Positions 6,944 through 13,130 of a DNA stretch of 14,987 bases are shown here, one piece after another. A program made the position numbers and the translations under genes. The notes beneath the pieces are model-generated. The model saw only the letters and a list, made by a program, of their open reading frames with translations. It searched no databases and was not told the DNA's origin. The number at the start of each line of letters is the position of its first letter. Positions within the stretch are counted from its first letter, which is position 1. The stretch comes from Pseudomonadota bacterium (GTDB taxonomy: Bacteria > Pseudomonadota > Alphaproteobacteria > Rhizobiales > Methylopilaceae). The stretch covers positions 1-14,987 of the forward strand of contig JAEZCD010000131.1 of the NCBI GenBank assembly GCA_023430145.1. Direction: 5' to 3'.

Positions 6944-7798
6944 TCACGCGGCGCCGGTCGGCTCCAGAACGGTGATGCGCCACAGCGTGCGCGGATCGTT
7001 CGGGTCGGTGAGCGTTGCCGAATGCAGCGTCGCAAGATCGTCCCAAAGCACCACGTCGTCCACGTCGTACGGGTAGCTGAAGCGGTATTTCTCCTGCAGC
7101 GCATGCGCCTTCAGGGCGTCGAGCAGCGCCACCCCCTCGTCGCGGGGCATGCCCTCGATTTCGAACGAGCTACCGGAGACCGCGTAGAGCGCCTTCTTGC
7201 CGGTGCCGTAATGGGTGCGCACCAGCCTGTGCTTGACCCAGGTGACCTTGGCCTTCTGTTCCTCCGACAGCTTCGAGGCGGCCGTCCGCGAGCGCTCGTC
7301 GAGGTTGTCGCGGTTGCCGTAGTGGTGCAGCACGACGAGATCGTCGATCTGCCGCTTGGTGCTCTCGGGTAGGTCCTCATAGGCCCCAACCATGTCCGCG
7401 AAGAGGGTCTCGCCGCCTTTGCTCGGCACCTCGCGCGAATAGAGCATGGTCACGCGGGCGGGCACCTCCAGATAGGAATAGTCGGTGTGGAAATAGGTGC
7501 CGCCGTCGGCGAGGCCGGCCGGAGAGCCGTCCGCATTGCGGCGGTTCGACAGGATGAGGATGTCCGCTTCCTCGGGATGGTGGAAGGTGTCGATCACATG
7601 CGGCTCGGGCTTGCCGAACCGCCGGGCGAAGGCCACGAACTGCGCCGGCGTCAGGGACTGGCGCTTGATGGCGAGAACGCCGCCTTCCCAGAAGGCCCGC
7701 TCGATCTCGCGAAAGGCATCGTCCGAGAGCGGGCGCGAAAGATCGAGCCCCTCGAGCTCCACTCCGAGCCGGTCGGACATGCGGCGCTTGGCGATCAT
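6944..7798 (-). CDS. TauD/TfdA-family 2-oxoglutarate/Fe(II)-dependent dioxygenase
   Basis: A 284-residue enzyme of the TauD/TfdA family, which couples decarboxylation of 2-oxoglutarate to oxygenation of an acidic substrate in the cytoplasm. The iron-binding triad is visible: His104 and Asp106 in YFHTDYSYL and His259 in LHSAT. Arg274 in WRITV, 15 residues after the distal His, and Thr131 in GGETLF correspond to the 2-oxoglutarate contacts of TauD. The ATG at 7798 follows GGGAGG, a good ribosome binding site. It lies 47 bases after dctM and 37 before the SDR gene. Known members hydroxylate taurine, alkyl sulfonates or phenoxyacetates. With a TRAP carrier beside it and no tauABC or sulfite-handling gene in view, a carboxylate substrate is more likely than a sulfonate. 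That is inference. Confidence 0.93.
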   Translation of the reverse strand: MIAKRRMSDRLGVELEGLDLSRPLSDDAFREIERAFWEGGVLAIKRQSLTPAQFVAFARRFGKPEPHVIDTFHHPEEADILILSNRRNADGSPAGLADGGTYFHTDYSYLEVPARVTMLYSREVPSKGGETLFADMVGAYEDLPESTKRQIDDLVVLHHYGNRDNLDERSRTAASKLSEEQKAKVTWVKHRLVRTHYGTGKKALYAVSGSSFEIEGMPRDEGVALLDALKAHALQEKYRFSYPYDVDDVVLWDDLATLHSATLTDPNDPRTLWRITVLEPTGAA

Positions 7799-7845
7799 GA
7801 TCGGACCTCCCTTTCGTCGAGGGCGAGCGCGCCGCGAAGCCGCGC

Positions 7846-9126
7846 TCAGCCATAGAAGCTCGGCAGCCACAGCGTCAGGAACGGCAGGTAGGTGACGAGC
7901 AGCAGCACGATGATCATCGGGATGTAGAAGACGACGATCGACCGCGCCATCGCCTCCATGCTGACGCCGCCGATGGCGCAGCCGACGACCATCGTCGGGC
8001 CGACCGGCGGGGTGAGCAGGCCGATGCCGAGATTGAGCACCATCACCACGCCGAAATGCACCGGGTCGATGCCGAACTGCGGCAGCACCGGCAGGAAGAT
8101 CGGCGTGCAGATGAGCAGCATCGGCGCCAGATCCATGAAGGTTCCGAGCAGCAGCAGCAGGATGTTGATCAGAAACAGGAAGACGTACTTGTTCTCCGAG
8201 ATGGAGACGAAGAACTCGGTCGCCTTGGTCGGCACCTGCATCAGCGCCATCAGATAGCCGAAGGCGAGGGAGAAGCCGATCAGGATCATGACCATGCCGA
8301 CCGTGCGCACGACGCGCGCGAGCATCAGCGGGACCTCGCTGAGCTTGTAGTCGCGATAGACGAAAAGCGTCACGAGCAGAGCATAGATACAGGCGATGGC
8401 GCCGGATTCGGTCGGCGTGAAGACGCCGCTGAGGATGCCGCCGACGATGATGACGATCGTGATCATGCCCCAGATGGATTCGACCAGGATCTTCAGTGCC
8501 CGGCGAAGGGGAATGACCTCGCCCTTCGGAAAATTCTTCCGGTGGGCGATGATCAAGCACAGGATCATCAGCGACGCACCGAGCATGAGGCCGGGGATGA
8601 TGCCGGCGAGGAACAGGTGCGCGATCGAGATCGAGCCGCCGGCCGCCACCGAATAGATGACGAGGTTGTGCGACGGCGGCAGGAGCAGCGGCTGCAGCGA
8701 GCCGGAAACCGTGACGTTGACGGCGAACAGGCGCGGATAGCCGTTGCGGATCATTTCCGGGATCATCACCGAGCCGACCGACGCGGTGTCCGCTACGGAG
8801 GAGCCGGAGATCGCGCCGAAGAAGGTGGACGCGAGCACATTGACCAGCGACAGGCCGCCACGGATGAAGCCGACGAAGATCTTGGCGAGGTTGATCAGCC
8901 GCGCGGCCATGCCGCCCTCGGCCATGATGGCGCCGGCGAGAATGAAGAACGGAATCGCCAGGAGCGGGAAGTTGTCGACCCCGTCCGAGGTCTTCAGCAT
9001 CACCGCCTCGAGCGGCAGTTCGATCCACAGCGCGGCGAGGATCGTCGACAGGCCGAGCGCATAGGCGACCGGCACGCCGAGCAGGCAGATGACCGTGAAG
9101 CTGCCGAGGAGAACGAGGATGTCCAT
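7846..9126 (-). CDS. dctM: TRAP transporter large permease subunit DctM
   Basis: The large membrane subunit of a tripartite ATP-independent periplasmic transporter. It carries the solute across the inner membrane using an ion gradient. The 426-residue length fits the family, and the sequence is almost entirely hydrophobic segments (about a dozen). Signatures include SGSSVAD at 107-113 followed by SVGSVMIPEM, FTPTESGAIACIYALL around the middle, and LTPPVGPTMVVG near the end. The start at 9126 lies 9 bases after the dctQ stop, with a weak GGCGG-type ribosome binding site that suggests translational coupling to dctQ. Substrate specificity lies in the DctP partner, not here. Confidence 0.95.
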   Translation of the reverse strand: MDILVLLGSFTVICLLGVPVAYALGLSTILAALWIELPLEAVMLKTSDGVDNFPLLAIPFFILAGAIMAEGGMAARLINLAKIFVGFIRGGLSLVNVLASTFFGAISGSSVADTASVGSVMIPEMIRNGYPRLFAVNVTVSGSLQPLLLPPSHNLVIYSVAAGGSISIAHLFLAGIIPGLMLGASLMILCLIIAHRKNFPKGEVIPLRRALKILVESIWGMITIVIIVGGILSGVFTPTESGAIACIYALLVTLFVYRDYKLSEVPLMLARVVRTVGMVMILIGFSLAFGYLMALMQVPTKATEFFVSISENKYVFLFLINILLLLLGTFMDLAPMLLICTPIFLPVLPQFGIDPVHFGVVMVLNLGIGLLTPPVGPTMVVGCAIGGVSMEAMARSIVVFYIPMIIVLLLVTYLPFLTLWLPSFYG

Positions 9127-9135
9127 CGCCGCCGC

Positions 9136-9654
9136 CTATTCGAGCCCGACCGTAGCTGCCGGGTCCTCGAGCGGTGGCTTGAACAGGGCGCCCGTCCAGA
9201 GCCGCTCGATGACGAAGAGGAGGGTGATGAGTCCGCCTATCGGGATCGGCAGGTAGGACATGCCGACGCCGACGATCGGGAACTCGCCGATCACCTGGTG
9301 CCACGTCGTCTCGACGAGCTTCAGCCCCCACCACAGCATGAACAGGTTGATCGCCGCCATGCTGAGCTCGATCACCCAGCCGAGAGCGACCTTGGCCGGG
9401 CCTTCGAGCATGTCGGGTACGATGGCGACGCCGATGTGCAGGTATTCGCGGTAGCACACCGCCGCCGACAGGAAGGTCAGCACGATCATCAGCAGCACCG
9501 CCAGCGGCTCGGGCCAGGAGGCGGCGCTGTTGAGGACATAGCGTGTGAACACGCCCCAGGGGATGATGAGGGCGATAGCGGCCAACGCGACGCCGCAGGC
9601 GACGAGGCAGGCGCGATGGAGGGCGTCCATCGCCCGCACGTACGAAGCCTTCAT
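9136..9654 (-). CDS. dctQ: TRAP transporter small permease subunit DctQ
   Basis: A 172-residue inner-membrane protein with four hydrophobic segments (about residues 15-35, 47-67, 88-110 and 130-150), the standard DctQ layout. The segment RYVLNSAASWPEPLAVLLM matches the conserved R-x-x-x-x-x-x-x-W-x-E region after helix 1. The family partners DctM as a scaffold for the periplasmic binding protein. The start at 9654 follows GAGGATCG, a reasonable ribosome binding site. It lies 169 bases after dctP, an unusually large gap that contains a long-range inverted repeat, and 9 bases before dctM. Confidence 0.92.
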   Translation of the reverse strand: MKASYVRAMDALHRACLVACGVALAAIALIIPWGVFTRYVLNSAASWPEPLAVLLMIVLTFLSAAVCYREYLHIGVAIVPDMLEGPAKVALGWVIELSMAAINLFMLWWGLKLVETTWHQVIGEFPIVGVGMSYLPIPIGGLITLLFVIERLWTGALFKPPLEDPAATVGLE

Positions 9655-9702
9655 GATCGATCCTCGAACCGGGGCGGCCGCGCCGACCGGCGCAGGACAT
9701 GA

Positions 9703-9784
9703 CCGAACCCGGTCGTACCGGCTCCAGCGACCACCGCTACTCTGGGGAGGCGGTCGGTCGGGGACCGGTCGCGACCGGGTTCGG
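9703..9784 (-). promoter_or_regulatory. Long-range inverted repeat in the dctP-dctQ gap
   Basis: Bases 9703-9715 (CCGAACCCGGTCG) are a perfect inverse of 9772-9784 (CGACCGGGTTCGG), with 56 bases between. An extra G-T pair is possible inside, and the spacer contains further self-complementary GGTCGGTCGGGGACCG-type sequence. In the operon mRNA this would fold just after dctP. In periplasmic-binding-protein operons such structures often stabilise the upstream message or attenuate read-through. I see no T-run, so it is not called a full terminator. Confidence 0.5.
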
Positions 9785-9823
9785 CGCCGAGCGGAGTGAA
9801 CACTCGGGGCAGAGCAGCGAGAT

Positions 9824-10816
9824 CTACTGGACCTGCTGAATCCGCTCGACGAGCGGCGCGTACTTGGCGCCGTACTTGTCCCAGACCGGCTTCACCGCCG
9901 CCTGGAACGGCTTCTTGTCGGTGAAAGTGATGACCTCGATGCCGGCATCCTTGATCTTCTTCATGGAGGCGGCCTCGCGCTCGTCCCACAGCTTGCGCTG
10001 CTCCTGCTGCGCCTCGGCGGCGAGCTTCTTGATCAGCTCCTGGTCGTCCTTGGACAGCTTGTCCCAGATCGGCTTCGAGAAGACGAGGATCTCGGGGATG
10101 ATCAGGTGCTCGGTCAGCGAGTAGTTCTTGGCGATGTTGTAGTGGCCGAAGGAATCATAGCTCGGCGGGTTGTTCTCGGCACCGTCGACGACCCCGGTCT
10201 GCAGGGCGCTGTAGACCTGGTCCATGCCCATCGGCACGCCGTTGCCGCCGAGCGCGTTCATCGTGTCGACGAAGATCGGATTGCCCATCATCCGGATCTT
10301 GAGACCCTTGAGATCCTCGACGCTGCGCACCGGCTTCTTGGTGTTGTAGACGCTGCGCGAGCCGGCATCCATCCAGGCGAGGCCGACGAGGCGCGCCTGC
10401 GGGTTGTCGGTGATCTTCTGCAGCAGCTCCTTGCCGATCTCGCCATCGATGACGCTGCGCATGTGCGCGACGTTGCGGAAGACGAACGGCATGTTGAAGA
10501 CGTTGAGATCGTCCACCACCGTGCCGACCGGCCCGACGCTGACGCGGGCGATGGCGAGCGCGCCGACCTGGGCCTGCTCGATCGCCTCCTTCTCGCCGCC
10601 GAGCTGCATCGACGGGAACATCTGGATCGAGAGCCGGCCGTTGGTCGCCGCCTCGAGCTTCTTGCCCATCCGCGTGACCGCTTCGACGGTCGGGTAGCCG
10701 AGCGGATGCACGTCGCTCGCCTTCAGAACCATCTTGTCCTGGGCGGCGACCGGGCCGCCGACGGCTGCCGCGAGCGCCGCGGCTCCGGCCAACAAGAGCA
10801 AGGTCCTGCGCTTCAT
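9824..10816 (-). CDS. dctP: TRAP transporter solute-binding protein DctP
   Basis: The periplasmic receptor that captures the substrate and hands it to DctQM. The 330-residue protein has a signal peptide with a twin-Arg-like start, MKRRTLLLLAGAAALAAA, cut near AAQD (about residue 25). Conserved DctP positions are visible: Glu75 in LGGEKE, Arg154 in GSRSVYN and Arg175 in GLKIRMMGNP. The Arg175 position is the one that salt-bridges the carboxylate of the ligand in characterised members. VDGAENNP at about 210-217 is also typical. The start at 10816 follows GGGAGGA, a strong ribosome binding site. It is the first gene of the operon, divergent from the FCD regulator. The carboxylate-binding Arg argues that the substrate is an organic acid. 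Confidence 0.95.
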   Translation of the reverse strand: MKRRTLLLLAGAAALAAAVGGPVAAQDKMVLKASDVHPLGYPTVEAVTRMGKKLEAATNGRLSIQMFPSMQLGGEKEAIEQAQVGALAIARVSVGPVGTVVDDLNVFNMPFVFRNVAHMRSVIDGEIGKELLQKITDNPQARLVGLAWMDAGSRSVYNTKKPVRSVEDLKGLKIRMMGNPIFVDTMNALGGNGVPMGMDQVYSALQTGVVDGAENNPPSYDSFGHYNIAKNYSLTEHLIIPEILVFSKPIWDKLSKDDQELIKKLAAEAQQEQRKLWDEREAASMKKIKDAGIEVITFTDKKPFQAAVKPVWDKYGAKYAPLVERIQQVQ

Positions 10817-10905
10817 TGGGTATCCTCCCGATTTGCTGCTGGCATTGTTGCCATGCGCTTGTATGGTATCTTCCGCGTCGAATGGTTTGGCGTCAAGGAG
10901 GGGGT
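10817..10905. promoter_or_regulatory. Divergent promoter region between dctP and the FCD regulator
   Basis: An 89-base gap serving two divergent transcription units. For dctP (minus strand) a candidate -35 TTGACG at 10891-10896 is 17 bases from a weak -10 GAAGAT at 10868-10873. For the regulator (plus strand) TTGTTG at 10845-10850 and TATCTT at 10867-10872, spaced by 16, are a plausible but weak pair. The two -10 boxes overlap, so a regulator bound here could act on both promoters. Confidence 0.5.
10840..10866. promoter_or_regulatory. Candidate operator palindromes for the FCD regulator
   Basis: TGGCA-TTGT-TGCCA at 10840-10853 is a perfect 5-bp inverted repeat. It overlaps CCAT-N8-ATGG at 10851-10866. 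Both lie between or on the divergent -10 boxes. GntR/FCD regulators bind short palindromes and commonly repress from sites in the divergent gap, so these are the natural candidates. Short inverted repeats also arise by chance, so this is moderate to low confidence. Confidence 0.35.
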
Positions 10906-11589
10906 ATGTCGAAAGTTGCTGTCGCGCGGCCCTCGTCGGCCTCGGCGGCGCAGCGGCTCGAATCCGAGATCAAGCGGGCGATCGTCTCCATGGAGCTCCG
11001 GCCCGGCTTGCGGCTGTCGGAGGCCGACATCGCCGAGCGTCACGGCGTGTCCCGCCAACCGGCTCGCGAAGCGCTGATCGGCCTCGCCCGGACCAAGCTC
11101 GTCGAGATCCTGCCGCAGCGCGGCACGGTCGTCGCGAAGATCTCCGTCAATCGGCTGATGCAGGCGCGGTTCGTGCGCGAGGCGGTGGAAAGCGCCGTCG
11201 TGCGCAAGGCCGCGTCCTATTTCGATCCGGCCGTGCGCGAGCGCATCACGGGCCTGCTCGAGATCCAGGAGAGGCTCGCCCGCGCGAGCGAGCACGCCGC
11301 CTTCCAGCGCTACGACGAGCTGTTCCACATCGCGCTCGCCGAGGGCGCGGGCTGCCCGCTCGCCTGGGACGCGGTGTCGGATCTGAAGACCCACATGGAT
11401 CGTCTCTGCCAGCTGACGCTGTCGGACGCCGAGACCATGCTGGTTCTCGTCGGTCAGCATCGGACGATCATGGCGGCCATCGATGCCGGCGAGGCGGATG
11501 CGGCCGAGGCGGCGCTGCGGCACCATCTGACCGAGATCGTCCGCGCGCTTCCCGCCATCGAGGCGGCGCACCCGGACCTGTTCGAGTAG
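10906..11589 (+). CDS. GntR-family transcriptional regulator with FCD domain
   Basis: A 227-residue regulator with an N-terminal winged helix (about 14-78; SEADIAERHGVSRQPAREAL is the recognition-helix region, followed by the wing PQRGTVVAKIS). An all-helical FCD ligand-binding domain follows (about 84-215). The FCD metal/ligand residues are visible: Asp137 and His141 in YDELFHIALAEG, His185 in GQHRTIMAAIDAG and His207 in RHHLTEI. The family typically binds small carboxylic acids and represses divergent catabolic genes. The start at 10906 follows AAGGAGG directly upstream, the best ribosome binding site in the window. Divergent to dctP with 89 bases between, it is most likely the local regulator of the TRAP operon, with the imported acid or a product as effector (inference). 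Confidence 0.93.
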   Translation: MSKVAVARPSSASAAQRLESEIKRAIVSMELRPGLRLSEADIAERHGVSRQPAREALIGLARTKLVEILPQRGTVVAKISVNRLMQARFVREAVESAVVRKAASYFDPAVRERITGLLEIQERLARASEHAAFQRYDELFHIALAEGAGCPLAWDAVSDLKTHMDRLCQLTLSDAETMLVLVGQHRTIMAAIDAGEADAAEAALRHHLTEIVRALPAIEAAHPDLFE

Positions 11590-11602
11590 CGGCTACGGCG
11601 CT

Positions 11603-11633
11603 CACTCGGAAGCCCGACCGCCCGAGTGGGCGG
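11603..11633 (+). terminator. Possible stem-loop terminator after the FCD regulator
   Basis: Two alternative stems follow the stop codon at 11589. One is CACTCGG 11603-11609 with CCGAGTG 11622-11628. The other is CCGCCC 11618-11623 with GGGCGG 11628-11633 around the loop GAGT. Only GTTG follows rather than a T-run, so termination, if any, is weak. Confidence 0.3.
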
Positions 11634-11720
11634 GTTGCAGCGCGTCCGACCGCTCCTCGCCGTCCTCCGCGGAGGCGGCGGACCCAGGCTCTTACGCAGC
11701 CAGTGACGGAAAAGACTGGA

Positions 11721-11784
11721 TCCTCCGCCTTCGCGGAGGATGACGGAGGTGGTCGCGGAGAATGACGGAGGTGGTCGCGGAGGA
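11721..11784. repeat. Hairpin plus two tandem 22-bp units
   Basis: TCCTCCGC at 11721-11728 pairs perfectly with GCGGAGGA at 11733-11740 around CTTC. The hairpin is followed by two consecutive 22-base units starting TGACGGAGGTGGTCGCGGAG (11741-11762 and 11763-11784), which differ at one base, and by the beginning of a third (TGACGA). The hairpin with flanking GGA and TGACG is a dispersed repeat type seen in rhizobial intergenic DNA. Each unit repeats its distal CGGAG(G/A)ATGACG portion. It lies between the convergent ends of the FCD regulator and the Gfo/Idh gene. Confidence 0.7.
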
Positions 11785-11841
11785 TGACGAGTCCGCTTCG
11801 CCTTCGGCCTGAATGACGGCTGCCCGGCTTCTGCCCGGCCG

Positions 11842-12846
11842 TCACCCCACCGCGACCCACCCGCCGGTCCGCTCGGAAGCGAACACCGCATCCAGCACGC
11901 GCATGTTGGCGACCGACTCCTCGAGCGTCAGGTGCAGCTGCTCGAGGCCGCGGATGGCGCGCGAAACGGCGTCTCCCTGCAGAGTGTACTGGTTGGAGGC
12001 CGCGAACTCGATCGTCTCGGCGCCCGATCCGACGACGTCGCGGCCGTCGTCGACGACGATGCGCGTCGACCGGTCGTCCGGCGCGTTCACCGGCACCTCG
12101 ATCTCGATCGAGCCCTCGGTGCCGAGGATCCGCACCCGCTGCGCGCGGGCGAGCTGCGTCGAGCAGAACAGGGTCGCCTGCCCGGCCGGGAAGTCGAGGA
12201 CGATCGAGGAGTGGCGGTCGGTGCCCATCGCCGGATCGCGGTCGATCAGGCCGAGCGCCCGGCGCGGCTCGGCGCCGAAGGCGAGGCGCGCGAAGAGGAT
12301 CGCATAGCAACCGATGTCCATGAGGGCGCCGCCCCCGACCTCGGGCCGGTTGCGGATGTTGGCCGGGTCCATGTTGCGGTAGGTGATATAGGCCTGGATG
12401 GCGTGCACCGAGCCGATCCGGCCCTCCTCGATCAGTGCCCGTACCCGGCGCCATTGCGGCGTGTAGAGCGTCATGAAAGCTTCGACCATGATGCGGCCGC
12501 TCTTGTCGCGGGCTGCGATCAGCCGCTCCGCCTCGCCCGCGCTCATGCCGATCGGCTTCTCGAGCAGCACGTGCTTGCCGGCCGCCGCCGCCCGTTCGGC
12601 CCAGGCCACATGCTGGTCGTTCGGTAGCGGAATGTAGACCGCCTCGATTGCCGGATCGGCCAAAAGCTCCTCGTAGGAGCCGTAGGCTTTATGGATGCCG
12701 AGTGCATCGGCGGCGGCGCGCGCCTTGGCGATGTCGCGCGAGGCGATGGCATCGATGCGGGCGTGATCGCCCTGCTGCATCGGGCCGATCACCCGTTCCA
12801 GCCCGATCTTGGCGGTGCTCAGCACGCCCCACGAAACCTTGTCCAT
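11842..12846 (-). CDS. Gfo/Idh/MocA-family oxidoreductase
   Basis: A 334-residue NAD(P)-dependent dehydrogenase, a usual length for the family. The N-terminal Rossmann domain begins WGVLSTAKIG (a relaxed GxGxxG). The catalytic-site motif EKPIGMSAGEAE carries Lys97 (EKP at 96-98). The C-terminal half contains GGGALMDIGCYAI, with Asp177 and Tyr181 where many relatives have Asp and His. That DxGxY form is typical of the branch with D-xylose dehydrogenases and dihydrodiol dehydrogenases. The start at 12846 follows GGGAGGAGAG, a clear ribosome binding site; an in-frame ATG 13 codons earlier is rejected for that reason. It stands alone on the minus strand: the CocE-like gene lies 284 bases upstream and the convergent regulator 252 bases beyond its stop. 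The substrate is probably a sugar or polyol-like alcohol, but this is unproven. Confidence 0.92.
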   Translation of the reverse strand: MDKVSWGVLSTAKIGLERVIGPMQQGDHARIDAIASRDIAKARAAADALGIHKAYGSYEELLADPAIEAVYIPLPNDQHVAWAERAAAAGKHVLLEKPIGMSAGEAERLIAARDKSGRIMVEAFMTLYTPQWRRVRALIEEGRIGSVHAIQAYITYRNMDPANIRNRPEVGGGALMDIGCYAILFARLAFGAEPRRALGLIDRDPAMGTDRHSSIVLDFPAGQATLFCSTQLARAQRVRILGTEGSIEIEVPVNAPDDRSTRIVVDDGRDVVGSGAETIEFAASNQYTLQGDAVSRAIRGLEQLHLTLEESVANMRVLDAVFASERTGGWVAVG

Positions 12847-13130
12847 CGTCTCTCCTCCCGGCGGATCGGCAGCCGGAAAGATCACGGCCCGGCCGCCGAC
12901 GCCAGCACGATCTTTTCGCCCGGGGGTCTGCCTCGCCTGTTCGGCGGTTTCGGCCGCCCTGGCCGGCCCAATCGCTACAGCGGCTCGCAGGAAACCGCCG
13001 ACGCGCCGGAAGCCTCGACGAAGCAGCGCTGCCGGCCGGACCGCGAGCGGTTGTTTGCCCGGCCACGCACGGAGAAAGCAGTCGATGCGGTCGTCGGCCC
13101 TCTTGACCTGTCTCTACGTCAGGCGGAGCA
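12847..13130. other. Gap between the Gfo/Idh gene and the CocE-like gene, no gene seen
   Basis: This gap should hold the Gfo/Idh promoter and the end of the CocE-like transcript. Open frames exist on both strands but give low-complexity Arg/Ala/Pro-rich peptides without recognisable motifs. A short GGCGG/CCGCC stem at 12943-12958 is the only structure noted. I see no convincing terminator or consensus promoter. Confidence 0.5.

Noticed and set aside
7799..9700. Continuation of the dioxygenase reading frame far upstream through dctM and dctQ
   Set aside because: This stretch is out of frame with the TRAP genes and gives Arg/His-rich nonsense. The dioxygenase starts at 7798 with a good ribosome binding site.
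8056..9702. Plus-strand open frame of 548 codons opposite dctM and dctQ
   Set aside because: The product is Asp/Arg/Glu/His-rich low-complexity sequence, a mirror of hydrophobic membrane-protein codons. The TRAP genes on the other strand are clear.
11741..11784. Tandem repeats as a CRISPR array
   Set aside because: The two units are directly adjacent, with no spacers, and no cas gene is present.
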